DNA from: Zerene cesonia
Lineage: Eukaryota > Arthropoda > Insecta > Lepidoptera > Pieridae
Length of the DNA stretch: 64,000 nt
Assembly (NCBI RefSeq): GCF_012273895.1
Contig: NC_052117.1
Span: forward strand, 1,116,001-1,180,000
Reading direction: 5' to 3'
Below the pieces are notes generated by a model, which ran no database searches, was not told the DNA's origin, and was given only the letters and a program-made list of their open reading frames with translations. Shown here one piece after another: positions 38,074 through 51,898 of the stretch; position 1 is the first letter of the stretch, and each line of letters opens with the position of its first letter. Made by a program: the position numbers and the translations under genes.

Positions 38074-39166
38074 CTGTTTTGGACAAACGAAAACGCACTG
38101 TAAGATACGAGGCTATGAAGGCTTTTATCGAACGGCTGAATGTTTAGCCAATGTCGTATGTTTTCCTTGCTAAGTAATCCTAACCTACAACTGCATGTTT
38201 ATTTGGTACCATTGTTTTCCCTATAATAGTTCAAATTGAAAATACGGTAATCAAATGACGGATACAAATTTGCAATTCAACTGGGATTCTTTCGTCATTG
38301 AAAATCGTGACATTCGAAAAATTATCAGTTCGTTGAGAAATACTACCGGTTATTTAAATAACAAACACACATGTGTATCTACCTGATAAACTGAGGATAT
38401 CACAGATAAGTACCAATATACAAACAAGATACGCAATGACCATGCAGCAGACCTTGTATAACATGTATTGATTTACTCTAGAAAAATAATCCACACCTTT
38501 GGTGTTAAATTTAGCGTTTACTATAGCACTATGCTACATATAAGATAGATAGATTTTTCATTGACCTATTAGTGTGAACTAGGCCTTGTTATATAAATAA
38601 ACACGTACGAGTATATTACATAAATAACTTCACGAATCTGCTTCACTTGTAGTCGATTACTATCGTAAGGAAAATCGCATTTTGATCAGATATAAATGTA
38701 ACTGCAATAACGAGACAGAATTATGTTAAAAATAACTTTTATTACTTGTCGGTTTTTTATTTATTAATATCATTGGTTTTTAAACTATGTCGCTTAGTTA
38801 TTTGATAAACGCCTAGAGAGTTTATCCTTTTAACCCATATGCCCATGAGATCCACATGCAATAAAAAGTGACCTGAGCTTTTCTAAGGAATATAATATGA
38901 ATATAAATGAATATAATATTCACACTGTTATGTAATTAGAAATAACGTCCAGGTCCAGACGTTAATAGACAAACAAAAATTGTAGAAAGTTTTTGTTTTT
39001 GGTGCCTACATGTTTACCGGATTCATTCATATGTATTTAGTACAGATACTCCAATGTTGTTTTTTTGATGTACTGTTATTTTTTATATACATAGTTATTG
39101 TTATTAATAGGAAACATCCTTCCTACTTCCTTCCTACTTATATATAATATTATATCCTACTATCCT

Positions 39167-39370
39167 ATCCTACTAATAAATTATAAATACGAAAGTTTTT
39201 AAGGATGTGTGTGTTTTTGTTTCTCTTTCACGCAAAGACTACAGAACCGATTGCAATGAAATTTGGTACGTAGACAGCTGGACAACTGGAATAACATATA
39301 TGCAACTTTTTATCCCGATATTCCTACATGATACGGACTTACACGGGTGAAACCGCGGGGCGCAGCTAGT
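39167..39370 (+). mobile_element. short non-autonomous repeat ending GCGCAGCTAGT
   Basis: TCCTACTAATAAATTATAAA ... ATTGCAATGAAATTTGGTAC ... AAACCGCGGGGCGCAGCTAGT. Same family at 42803, 55739 (reverse) and rearranged at 8972. TC at the start and CTAGT at the end fit a Helitron-like non-autonomous element, tentatively. Confidence 0.65.
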
Positions 39371-40904
39371 GACTAATATAACCTAACATATGACTTTTGG
39401 AAATGCTTTTAATTTTATATATCATAGAAATAGTTTCGATACGGTCGACAGTTGGTGATACCCTTATTGCAAAGAAAAAAATCACTTTATTTACCTGAGA
39501 AGTTATATATAAGTAAAGTTCTTCATTTTGTTTGAACAAACTGATACCGCAAGAACACACCTCAAACAACTTCGAGATACGACTCTTTCAAAGTTTGAAT
39601 TTCCAAAGCTTTGGAAAAACGAAAAGGAAATTTAAGGCTGCGTTATTAAGGAATATACGAATTTTACTTTGAAATTTTTATATCAGTCATATAAAAACAA
39701 GCTTTGAAGAAATCGCTATTTCAGCAAAGCTGCCCTTTGCATCTTACGTCGTCAAATTTCTATGTGTTCAATAAAGAAAAGAAAGAACACACATAAATTA
39801 AATAAAAACATATCCAATTTCTATAGATTTTTTTCATTATTCGACAACTCCGACTTTCTAATCTATTAGGAGAGAGTTATTTTTTTTTAATCAAATGCCG
39901 TTGAGAGCAAATTTAAAAATATTCTACAATGGCGGTATGACACGTTGTTTAATAGGGCTTCAACTGTTTATGCCATAAAATAAAAATAATAACTAATGAC
40001 GACATCACATCGATATTCCCTCAATAAAGGAAAAACTTATCTCTGATAACCTAATCAAACATTACCACATATTGATAGCTCGAACGAGTTACGGAGAGAT
40101 TATTATTAGAAAGTAGATTTTAAAAACAGTTATTCATACGAGTGTCGAGTATATTTCTAGGAATACTTGCCGAAGACTTGTCCACTTACATATATTTAAA
40201 AGGGTAATTCATTAAAACAGTTTTGCTTTGCATGTGTTTGACCCATTATGCAACTTATATTAGAATGATAAATAATCATAAGAAGTGTTTAGATATTGCA
40301 TCCGTTATATTTTACTTAGAACGAGAGTTTAATCATTTAATAGCATATAATTTAATGTAAATTTATAGCTGTGTAGGTCTATCTATAGGTGTGGAGACAC
40401 AGCAGTAAACATGACATAATATAATGAAAAAGAATTCTAACGAAATACAGGAAACGAATTATGCAGGGCGAAGCGTGGGAGTGACAGCCGACAGTTCGTA
40501 ACCAGTTTGTTTCGCAATTGGTCATTATAGGGATATCCGATACCCGATACTATAATGCATATTGGTGACTAATCGACCGCTTGATAAAATACTCTTTCAA
40601 TATTTTATCTGTGGGTTAAGATAAACAATTTAATTTAATTATCGCATCAATTGTTGTCTTCAAAGGTGATTCCTGCGGGAACGAAATGTATTACCGCGGT
40701 TAAAAGAAGCCTATATCACTCGCCTCCTTCCAAACAACAAATTTATAAAATCATTCCGATGCATCGTGAAAGAAGAACACACAAACACACTTTCGCATTA
40801 ATAAAATAAATAGGGATCTCTTTAGACAGAAACTCCTGCAACCTCTCAAACATATCAATAACTTACAGTGCTAAAATCTGTTATCTGTAATAAAATGTTT
40901 TTTT

Positions 40905-41080
40905 TTTTATATCACTGCCTGCACTAAAGCGGGCGATATACTTGGTGTTAGATAATCACCGCCGCCCATTATCATTGTCAGCTTTAGGTGCATTTCGACT
41001 AATTTGTCAGCCCTTTAAAACTTTGCAGGCTATTTCTTTGAATGAGTCCATATCGTATTCAGATAGCTGGAGATACCGAT
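40905..41080 (-). repeat. retroposon-like fragment with T-run
   Basis: Begins with a T run (40901-40909) and carries TCAGCCCTTTAAAACTTTGCAGG; read on the minus strand it would end in poly(A). No intact coding frame. Confidence 0.35.
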
Positions 41081-42261
41081 GTAGGCAAAGCAATTATACA
41101 TAACTAATATTTCATCAGGTTAAACTCATATCGAATGACATATTACGCTTGTTTATCCGAATCCAATGAAGCAAATCTAGTTTGAGGCTCGTAACGTGAC
41201 ACTGTTATTAGTGACATAAGCCGTAGAATTGGGTTACACACAAGGACGGTGGTATAAAACGTTCCGAATCAATTGTGTGGATCGTAAACTAGTTACGATT
41301 GAGCTCTCACAATTTGATGAGTGAAGCTTGAATGTGTATACGTATGTGTGCCATATATTGACGTTTGCGACATTAATAAGTGCGATTGATTTACTAGAAT
41401 TTCACAAATACGCAATACAATAGCTACTCGATTGCATATGTGTCGGAATTGGGACATTTTATCACACACGAACGGAGCTTAGCGAACATTGGACTGTGCT
41501 TATAAACACATGTTAAAGAATTAACTAAAACACTAATTGAAGGCACTTATCTCCAGTCCAGATGACAACATGTTTAAAACAATTTCTTTTCATAAAATTT
41601 TCATAGTTTTACATACAGACAGACCTGTTCATCCTTCCATCCATCCCAACAGCTTTAAAAACCATACGCGTCAAATTTGCGTGAAATCATCAAATGCATA
41701 AAACTTATAAGATGTAAACATTACGTTTCAAAGCAGGAGTATTTTCAGAGTGGAAAAAGGACAGAGCAATAACATAGGTCGTCTAGCGCCATCACTTCTG
41801 CTTGTCGTCACTATAACTTATATAGCTCGGAGCTCAAAATTAATAAACAACGGTTCGTATCAACCGGTCATAACTGACGAATAATATGGTCAGTGCCATA
41901 CGTGAGAAAACGCCACAGGAACTCGTGTAGCATGCATCACAATGAGTCCGCGAGATATGGGTCAATAGTTTGCCATTTCCTTGGCTAAATTCACATCCGC
42001 AGATTGCGCGATGGATTTCAATTAGGTGATTATATAAAATTGAAAGCGCTCCGCAATAGTCACTGTCGCTGTTAACAAAAAAATAGAACGCATTTGTTTT
42101 ATACTTCAAGACGAGAACAAGTATCTCTTCCGTGAGAAATCACTCAAGGTCATTTATAATTTAATATGCAAACAAACTTAAATGGATATGAGAAATTAAA
42201 TGCTTAATCTGAATTATCATACACAAATACATGCCTTTGTAGTATTTTCTTGTGTTTGATT

Positions 42262-42378
42262 TTATGCGAGTATTATAAGTTTAAATACCGGCTAATTAAC
42301 TAGTCTCCCCGTGACCACGCTCGCTGTAAAGTGAATAAATAGCGTTTAAATTCGTTAAAAAGTCTTTAATTTCTATAC
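42262..42378. repeat. copy of the GTCACGGGG MITE family
   Basis: CCCCGTGACCACGCTCGCTG, AATAAATAGCGTTTAAATTC and AAAAAGTCTTTAATTTCT match 12600-12668 and 15655-15740. Confidence 0.55.
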
Positions 42379-42802
42379 CTTTTTGTATTTAATTTGAAAT
42401 TTGAATCTTTGTTATATTTCGATTTATTATCATGATTTTTGTTCCATTAACGGCCGTTAATGTGGTTATGCTACACAGTACACAATCAAACACTAAAACA
42501 AGGCTGGGACATTTTCATTTTAAATGCATTCAACCAACGTTCATCCATCCAAGTATAAAATACTCCAGGCTACTAAATTGTCTGCAACAATGTGCAGTAT
42601 CTAGGACGAACGCGTCGTACATTAGGAATGCAGTATAACGTTGCGAAGCCTTCCAGGCTTCCTGGTCGCCTTGTTTCTTCCGTAAAATATGATTCAGCTT
42701 TAAGATATTTGCTTTTGAAATTCTACGGTTACTTAGAATCACTATAGTTGCAGTGACATTATCTACTCTATACTTTTATCCTATTCGATTAATATTATAA
42801 TC

Positions 42803-43001
42803 CTTCCTACTAATATTATAAATGCGTAAGTTTGTAAGGGTGTGTGTTTGTTATGTTTTCACGCAAAAGCTAATGAACCGATTGCAATGAAATTTGGTAC
42901 GTAGACAGCTGGAAAGCTGGAATAACATATAGGCAACTTTTTATACCGATATTCCTACGGGATACGGACTTATGCGGGTGAAACCGCGGGGCGCAGCTAG
43001 T
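42803..43001 (+). mobile_element. short non-autonomous repeat ending GCGCAGCTAGT
   Basis: A near full-length copy of the family at 39167, starting CTTCCTACTAATATTATAAA and ending CCGCGGGGCGCAGCTAGT. Confidence 0.65.
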
Positions 43002-44776
43002 ACTTATAAAGCTGAAGAGTTCGTTTGAACGCGTTAATCTCAGCAACAGCAGGATCGAAGTGAACAATTATGTCACTGTTGAATGCACTCATTCTTAATC
43101 TCACTAGATTATAATTTCTCATAGATCTAGCCAACAAAATTGCAATATCACGATTATGACAATATAACTGTCACATATATAACGATAAAGATAAACAAAC
43201 ACGCATATCAAATAGTTTATTTATTACTAAATTCTTCGAATATAATACACATAAAAGACCGATAAATAATAAAAAAAATCACGATATAACGTGGCCTTTA
43301 TTTGCTCACGTTTTATTGATTTTAACACTTTTCAGTGTATATATATGTAAATAATGGCAATGTTACAATGTTATAAGTTTTTATTCAGACGTAACTTAAA
43401 ATAATCTAAATAATAATAATAAGTATAGGTCTAAAAAAACTCTTCACTCATGAAATTGTTGTACTGGTATCGATCTTTGATAAGTTTACAAAGTTTGAAT
43501 AAAATCTGTCCGTTAAAACTGCATCAACATCGAGTCTGAAGAAGTCGGTTGCGTACATATATAATACAATCAAAGCGTGTTAAATATATACGAAATAGTT
43601 CTTCCGATGCAATCATTAACATTTATTTTCAAATCAAAGGAAATTTCATGAATTTTTGTAATGCGAAAGAGGCTTTGACCGTGATAACACATTCCACAGG
43701 ACCACACCTAAGAAGTGAAGTAGAAGTGGAAAGAAACTGAAGGATATTTAATCCATCTCATCTCGTTCCTATGAATCTTATTACTTTATCCACAAGAAGA
43801 TCATAAGATCAATCCCCAGCTAAACTTAGCGTATGCTTGTACATGTAAGTATTAATAGTGTTTAGTTACACAATTTTAATAAATCAGCAAGAACTATTGA
43901 TACAATGTTGCTTGCTGGAACGCGGTTATATGATCTGAAGGTTCGAATTGAAAAATGATTACTGTATGAGTGCATATATCGAGGAACGCTATATTACACG
44001 AGCAACGGGAGCGATACGACAAATGGGAGAAATCTTCCTGAACAAAGTGACTTGGGTCAGTTCTAATCAATTATTAATTAATTAACTATATTAATTATAG
44101 CAACCATGATGAATTTCCTTACATTGACACAACATTTTACGATAGCATCTGAAACCTTAAAGATTTCAACTAGCCACATTGGTATAAATAACTTCCAGTT
44201 CACTGATCAAGTTCTGTAAGTCCTATTGGGGTCCATAGTAACTGGTGCCTAAAAATAAAAGCCTCAGTCTAGGCTTGCGTCTCTCTCTTACACCCAAATA
44301 TAGATCGCGACAGCAATATCGACTCGTTAGTCGTGTATTTCAGACCTAATTGCCGCTTTTCGTGTTTCAGCGTTCATTAGACACGATTTTAGTTCTGTCT
44401 AACTATCAAAATAAGTCTCTAAACAGCTTTCATTGTTAATGTACCCTGGACATAATTTATTTATGTTAACGGGATTCAAAAATTCGGAAATTTAATAATC
44501 CCCTTTTTCTGGACGTGCTTTGTTGTTTTGAAAACAACTCAAACTCGAATTGCTAAAATGCTAAATTCAGAATAATTAAAGTCAAATATGAAATCGTTAC
44601 ATATAAATTATGGCATAAAATTTTCAGGTTATATAACCAGGAATGGCTCGTTTACTTTTAAATAAGTTTCAAGGAAGGCCCCCCTCGAATCCTCCCAAGT
44701 AATTCCGGCGCACGAAGTTATAGCCTCTTTGGGAGTGGGTAGTACGACGCGAGCCGCATAAAATAGCCCCGTTGCC

Positions 44777-47700
44777 ATGGATACCAAGGGCGACAACCCT
44801 CCTAACGTCCAGGGTAAGTTTTATTTCCAAGACAGAATGAATTAAGGAAAAAAACTCGCAAGATAATATTGTACACAGGTAAAAAACGATTTAAGGCACG
44901 CCTCATGTGTACGATTTTAATTTATAAGAAAATAATACGTTTCTTTATATTGCCAGCCATTATTCGTGACAGAAAAGATACGATATGGCTCCGTTGCATT
45001 ACATTAAATTTGACGGAAAAAAAAATCAAGATTTTTTTCGCATATATAAAGTTGCTACGGTTTGGCGAAAAACGCGGGTTTGAATCCCGCCTCGTGATAA
45101 AAATTTTCTATTTTTTCAAAATTTCTCCTTTATAAAGCATTTCAATGCTATAAAATAAAAAATTAAATATATAAAGTTACACAGAATTGGAGAGCGCCCA
45201 CAACTGCCATACTACATCAGCCATTCTAGTAGTAAAATAAACCGATTAAAATCTCAAAGCTGTACAGATTATAAAACTGGCAACCCCTGAGAATTCACGA
45301 AGGTTTATGTACAACATAAAAAGAGTACCAGTTGCATTTGGCATGTTTCCAAAAGGGGAAATGAATAGCCCTGCCTTTGTTTCCGAATTGATATACCCGA
45401 CATATTATGTTTGATCGTGGATACGAGAGTGCTAATATTGGCTCTGTTAGCAATGAAATTCCATATCAGTTGTGATGACCACATTAGGTTATATTACATA
45501 GAATTTATATACATGATGTTACAAATAAGATGATTTTAAAGGCGTTGCTTTAAATAATATATCTGTCTAAACATAACAAGCTTTGTGTTTTTTTTCGCAC
45601 AATTTGAATGAAATGTCCGTCTAAAACTTCCACAAGAAGTCAGGAGATGTATGATAAGTATAATGTAAGTAGGATCAACAGAATGTAATTCCAAGTTAGA
45701 ATTTATTTTATATTCAATGAATTAGCCTTATATACAGAGTGTTTTTGAATCTGAAATGAGTTTGGAGCAGGTTTTAGTCTAAAGAGCTACCTTTTTAGTA
45801 GCTCTTTTGAAATCATCATTTCATTAATGTGTTTTGAACATCGCTTTAAAAACTTTGAATTGTAGATCATAAAAACGCAGTGTTACAAATCAAAAGCAGC
45901 GTCTATCCAATTACATAATACGCATTATTTGAGTAATTAAGCTTCAGTTTCAAAAAAATCAAACTGAATATTTAACGTAACATGATCCAATAATGCCATC
46001 ATTAAAATAAGTTCTGTAGAAAACTTTTCAATTATTTCGAAAACAGTAAGACAAAGATCGGAAAATAAAAGCAGTTTCATGATTATTTAAATGAAATAAA
46101 ACGCAGAGCGAAAAAAATAAAGATTCAAGTGTGTAAATATGGTATTACCAGGAAAAGGGCAAACGAATCGATGTGTCTAGACGAAATAAATCCAGATACG
46201 ATCCTTTGTTTATTTCATTAAAATAATGCATACCTACAGCACATCTTGTTCCTAACTACTACTACTCTATGTTTACATTTACAAATACCGATTAATCCAA
46301 TGCGATATAGTATTAATCGGATTTCATAAATCGATATAAAGCGTGAGTATTTGTTTCTTGTAAAACATAAATGCAATAGAACATTTGTGGAAACCCCAAA
46401 GGTTGGAGATCAACTCGCTTAATATAGGGATTGATTTGATATATCTGAGTCTGAATAAGTTTAAAAAATAATTGATTTTTATACATAGTTGTTCCAGCAG
46501 ATTTCTCTGAATTATAATATAGGTGTACATTGAAGTCTGTATATTTAAGTAAAATAAGATTTAAATTTGATGTGAAAAACTCCTTAAAGAACCTTAAAAT
46601 CCATAAATCCTATTTCTAAATATCCTAGGGAAAATGTTAGATTTGTTTTGTAGGATATTTTAGTAGTATAAATTTTGTATGACGGTCCACCTAATAATAA
46701 CTATGAAAACCAAAAACACTAGACTATACTGCGAACACCAATCGATGAGTCTAGACTGGCCAAAAGGGGAGACAGATTAATGGTCATTAAAATCTTCTAT
46801 CACACCTAACTAACGCTAGTTCCGTTCTGAGCCCATTTTATTTTTCTCAGTAACAGAAAAAGGCAAAATTTGTTATAAAAATGTACTATAATATTTTCCA
46901 GATTAATTTGATTGAATTTAAAATGAACGTTGCAGAAAAGAAGATCATTTTTGAATTGATTGAGTAACTGTAATAAATGAATTAAGATCGTTGAATGGGG
47001 CTAAAAACACAATACTTAAAAGCTTATACAAAATGTAAGGATGATAATAGAGCGTATATAAATACCACGCAATACTAACTAAACTATAATACTCACATTC
47101 TATATGCGTTCAAAGTCTTCGACATTATACAGACGGTTAACAAAACGTATCCATTCCACGACACTAACACTATTATATACTATAACACTTACACGTATGC
47201 ACTAATAAAAATTCTTATAAAAATAACGTCTAATATACACTTGTTAATTACACGCTGACTAGCTGAAGAAAATAACACCGACATTAGTAAAGATAAAACA
47301 TACAATAAATATGAAATACACTCAAAAACACTTAAATTGAACAAGGCTATAAAACATAATACACACTCAAATTTCTGTCGGAAATAAGAGATTACAGTAC
47401 ACCAACCAACGTTTTAAACGTAATCAAAATTAAGGACAGACGACAAAATAAACAAAAACTGGAAATGCGCTACTGTACATCATGCAAAACTACAAATTAA
47501 GTGCAATTGTTTTTTTCCTTAACAGAAATATCATTAACAACAACTATTATTAACATTATGGGTACATACATAGAATATTACGAAAGTTGAATTTTAAACG
47601 AAACGTTTCCGTCGGTTTCGCAAACGCTTACTTACATCCAATATCGATTGAATGATTTATTTACGCATAGTATCTGAAACCACACCACTAACGTGATGGA

Positions 47701-50092
47701 AGATTCTTAACAACCCCACATAAACACTACAATAACTCCTTCAATACATTTAGTGTTACATCTATCGCACAATATTACATCGAACAACGCCCTACAAAAG
47801 TAAAAGTCAATAATAACAAACTCTTCAAACGTATCCACGTGTAATTTGGCACACATCACATCCTTGCCAATAATTGCCCAACACATAAACGAAACAGGCA
47901 TATGATGGACACGTGCGTGAGAGAGAGACAATGGAGAGCAATTTAAAATAGATCCAATCCTACGCAATGTTTGTGTCGTTGATCCCTTTAGATTGTCTGG
48001 TTTGTTTGTTTTCGTTCTTATATCATCTATCGAGGACAAGTGTAGCTACTGTTTAGAATCTCAACTGGGCGAGATTATAAACAATGGGACAACAAACGCC
48101 CTGCTTACTGCACTTGACCTATTATAAAAATATGAAGTACCTATTCATTTCTTGCATACAAATTTAATGACCAGACCAGTTGTATAGCTTGAATTAGATA
48201 TAAGAAATAAATAAGAAATACCTTAGTGATTTAAATATAAATCGTATTACGATAAAAAAAATTGATCATGAACAATCCTTTCTAACTATGTATTCCATCG
48301 TTTCATTGTGAGGAATCTAAGAAAACAACATAGAAAATGACTATCTTCGTTCACGACGCGACAAAGAAAGTAAAGAAAGTGTCCATTCGAGAAATGCAGC
48401 AATTAAAACTAAAAAGCCAACAATGCAGAACGGTCCGAATGTTGAAACGGTGAACACAGATATATCACTATTGAGTAGGTATTTATTTTTGTATAGCCTT
48501 AGTATTCAACGAAGAATTAAAGGATTCTTTGAAGAGGTTATATAATAAAATCGAATAATAAAAAAAAATCATCATTGTATTATTTTGGTAATGCCTTAAA
48601 ATTTGGTCTTTTCGTAAGGTTAGACCTCAGTAATATAATAAGAAGCGTATTACATAACTAAGGTAGGCGATAATCAAACAAACTCAATCTAATTTCAATA
48701 CAAATATTAATATTTGTATATCTTTCTAGCACGTTTCAAAAATGGAAACGTGAAACTATAGTTCTTTTTTAGAGTTCAGTGGATATCGTTTTGTTCTGAA
48801 TGGAATTAAAGTTCAGAAGATTTTATATACAAGAATAATTTATTAATCGTCGACAAAGGATCGAGGATAATTCAACCATAATTGAAGTACCGAAACGATT
48901 CCTCTTCTTTATTCAAGTTTCATTCAACCGTCATCTGTTCGCCACACTCTAAGTTGTTAACATTTTCTGCAGGCCATTTCATACCAAAATAATATAACGA
49001 TAATGTACAAATTAGTGACAGAGCATTTTAATTTCCATTGACTTCTGTTAAATAGCATTGTTTCTTATCTTGATAGATCAGAAGATTGATGTAATCGTAA
49101 AAATTGCCCATAAATTAAAACGTTATTTACAGCGATCTTCGAATGCATGCACATAAAAATGCTACAAATAGACCTTCATAATGATAAATGGATTTTTAAT
49201 GTCCAATAGTAGTTCCTTCGGCAAAATGAATTTAACAAAAGCAATTAAAGGTGCCCTACTTTTAGATATTAGATTAATGAATAATGACATGATGAATCAA
49301 ACCATCTTTCTCATCAATTTCCGTTATCATAAGCTAGTATGTGTTACACTGTTAATGAAATAATAGGCTAAAAGGCACATAAATAAAACAAATAGGTCGC
49401 ACAAACGTGAACATTAAACATTTTGCTCTCGTCTCGAGCGATTTATTTTAAGAATTGCGATTTTGTTTTATTGGACACAACGAGCGTAATCAATTGGTTT
49501 CAGTGCATTTGAAATAATATCAACATAATGAAGCATAAAAGGAGATTGCAAAATTATTTGTGTTTTATTGAATTGTTGAAAAACTGCATGGCGAGTAATA
49601 AATGCTGCGGAAGCAAACACTTTCAGATGAATGCTGTGTGTCGTTATAAAATAAGTCTATTAACGAGCTATAAACAGGGAACAAAATCATGATTCTGACG
49701 TTCAGTTACAGAACTTTGAGAAGGAAATGTTACTGCATGATGTAAGATATATTTATTTAACACGAAGAGATTTAAGAATATTCTGCACGGCTATCAATGT
49801 AATTGCAACGACGCATTTTATAACATAATTGTTATAACGGCAGTGTAATAAAAACTAGGATTAAACAACTTTATTGATTGATGCGAAAGTATGTGTTCCA
49901 ACAGAGTAATCGGGTTGCTTTTATTATATCACTTTTTTATCAATATCGAACGATTATTCACACGATAATATGAATTATTATTACTAAATAAACTTTGATA
50001 TACAATTATCGCAACTTTCTCGATTGCAGCCAAGATTGAATTAGTCGGTGAAAAAGTTCCGATTGAGAATCACAGCGAAAACGACACAAACC
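44777..50092 (+). CDS. candidate plus-strand gene start, two exons, function unknown
   Basis: Exon 1 (44777-44813) has ATG in a good context (GTTGCCATGG), encodes MDTKGDNPPNVQ and ends CAGG|gtaagtt, a strong donor, below a GC-richer block with CATAAAATAG. The next convincing plus-strand acceptor is TTCTCGATTGCAG with the exon starting at 50030. Its phase fits and the frame stays open: A-KIELVGEKVPIENHSENDTN-LEM. A donor-like GTGTAA or GTAAAA follows at about 50096-50100; if it is not used, the frame runs to a TAA near 50328. The product so far is a hydrophilic acidic N-terminus with no domain I recognise. Both exons may belong together, or either may be chance; downstream exons were not found. 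The gene would lie on the strand opposite Klc. Confidence 0.35.
45045..45165 (+). repeat. tRNA-derived SINE fragment
   Basis: B-box-like CGGGTTTGAATCCCGCC, then GTGATAAAAATTTTCTATTTT and TTTATAAAGCATTTCAATGC; shares parts with 11262-11350 and 5670-5740. Confidence 0.6.
45780..45808. repeat. short perfect hairpin
   Basis: AAAAGAGCTAC (45780-45790) and GTAGCTCTTTT (45798-45808), with loop CTTTTTA. Function unknown. Confidence 0.7.
45809..50029. other. AT-rich stretch without recognised gene
   Basis: Only short, unsupported frames (for example 46324, 47707 and 49181). Includes a 22-bp palindrome at 48698. Confidence 0.5.
48698..48719. repeat. 22-bp perfect palindrome
   Basis: ATACAAATATT directly followed by AATATTTGTAT, no spacer. 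A second, smaller inverted repeat (CACGTTTC/GAAACGTG) follows near 48731-48753. Confidence 0.85.
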
Positions 50093-50459
50093 TAGAAATG
50101 TGTAAAAAAAAAAATCAACGACCCAACATAACTATTGCCGTGTATAAAGGAGATCCAATCAAACTAAGCGAAGCGTTAATAAGAATTTTAATTGGAACTA
50201 GAAATTGCCGCGACGCAGCGACAACAATGCACGATGGAAAACAGAAAATATTTACGATTCAACATTTTGTATTTATTATACATACATTCATACAGCTACG
50301 GTTAACAAAACGTTCGAGCCTAGGGTAATAGAAACAACACCAATCAATAAATAATAAGTCTTTCAAACACGCGATTACATCTCCAACTATTAAACAAAGA
50401 CTTGTGCCGATCACAAAGAATAAAGAGCACTAACCACAGAAACAAATCTAATAACACCG

Positions 50460-50710
50460 CATAAATAAATGTAAGGGCGGACAAACAAAGGCTAACACTA
50501 AATCCAGTACAAAAATCCGGGACGGTGAAAATGGACGCGTAATTCGGTAGCGATTCATATGCCGGTATAAAAGAGCGAGCGAGACACGTCCAGCACCGGT
50601 GGCAGCTGGCGGCGTACTGGCGTGCATCGACTGGAGGACTAGGGTTGGGCATGTCTATCGACACGCTAGATTATCGACAAGTGCAATTTGGGCAGTGCCT
50701 TATCGGTTAT
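50460..50710 (-). promoter_or_regulatory. candidate promoter/5' exon on the minus strand
   Basis: A GC-richer block (50560-50660) within AT-rich DNA. On the minus strand two GTCGATA motifs (near 50678 and 50657), resembling DREF-type elements of insect housekeeping promoters, precede CGCCAGCTGCCACCGGTGCT and TTTTATACCG. It is upstream of Klc on the same strand and could hold its first exon. This is inference only. Confidence 0.25.
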
Positions 50711-51410
50711 TGAATTAGGTCATATTTTATGTAAATTTTAACACGTTGACTTGAGTCTAATTGTAAAGAGAAACTGGAGGGAAAATCTTTTGTCTTTATG
50801 TAGTTAATAAATGTTCAAAAACCCAATACATATAGGTGTGCAAATATTATGCAGTCTTCTTCACTCACATCTTGATTGCGGCAATATAAAATGGAATGCA
50901 CTATCAAAGTTCCCTACTTGTACTTTCAATCACCCTTTCCCCAAAACAATATCCATTCAAAACAATCGCTACTACAACTAGCTGTCAAACAAAAAAACAC
51001 CGTATCGATTATCGCGCATCACTATATCGTGGGGTAGCCACCCTCGTCTACCCTTCCACACATGCGCAATTGTACAAAATAACGCGAGCACTAACACACA
51101 CACACACACACTGCGGCATATGAATCATGACGCTCAAATTGATAGAGCAAACTAGACTCCCTAGGCCCTACCACTACCAGTGTTTATAATAAGCACTTCA
51201 TCAGTTAAACAAAGGATCCTGTTTTGTGAAATATTTTCTTTTTTTACGAACATTTCCAGTTTGTATGATGCAGCTAAACGATTATCATTATTCATTTAAA
51301 AGTCTAGACTTATACATTGAAATAAATGAAAATGAAAAGAATTGAGCTGACTGAATCTTACTGAAGTTTTAGTTTAAATAGTAAATGTAAAATAGATGTA
51401 AAATAGTTTG
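50711..51410. other. non-coding with CA microsatellite
   Basis: A short (CA)n tract lies at about 51096-51111. No gene seen. Confidence 0.5.
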
Positions 51411-51739
51411 TATGTGGTAGTCGAGCACGCTTCGGCACGAATTGGGCCAGCTCGCACCGGGGAAGTACCACACCCCCACAGAAGACCGGCGTGAAATAGC
51501 ATTCTGTGTGTTTCGTTCGGGGAGTGGGGGAGCCGGAGGCCCATATCCTTTTCCTTACCCTTCCCAGTCCTTTCCTTTATTCCTATCGCCAATCCTTTCT
51601 TAATCCCTTCCCGAAAAGTCGGCAATCCATTTATAGAGGGGTAAGGTCTGCAATGGACCTTATGCCTCTCCAAATGTTCATGGGCGGTGGTAGCGCCACC
51701 AGCTCCATTGCCGACTGTATCATTAAAAAAAAAAAAAAA
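51411..51739 (+). mobile_element. full-length SINE-like element with A-tail
   Basis: TATGTGGTAGTCGAGCACGC at the left, GGGGGAGCCGGAGGCCCA in the middle, GCCACCAGCTCCATTGCCGA near the right, then a 15-base A run at 51725-51739. A short segment (TTACCATCAGG) present in other copies is deleted here. Open frames on both strands are artefacts of this repeat. Confidence 0.88.
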
Positions 51740-51898
51740 TTCGGTATGCCACTATCACTGCATACTTTAAATATCAATGTTTCGTAGAGGGAAGTCAATG
51801 TTTACAAACACTTTACAAGAGGTACAACTAAAACCTTAACGTTTATGTCGATTGTAGCGTAATATTGAAGACCAGTGAATTGATTTTATATTACTACT

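Larger units (their letters stand above)
38074..44776. other. long non-coding stretch, probably Klc 5' intron
   Basis: No coding exon recognised on either strand. Contains repeat copies at 39167-39370, 40905-41080, 42262-42378 and 42803-43001. Because Klc exon 2 has an acceptor, some of this must be the first Klc intron. Confidence 0.5.

Noticed and set aside
49181..49363. Plus-strand 60-codon frame
   Set aside because: AT-rich, no splice sites at sensible positions, no domain.
51374..51787. Frames of about 95 codons on both strands
   Set aside because: Coincide exactly with the SINE at 51411-51739.
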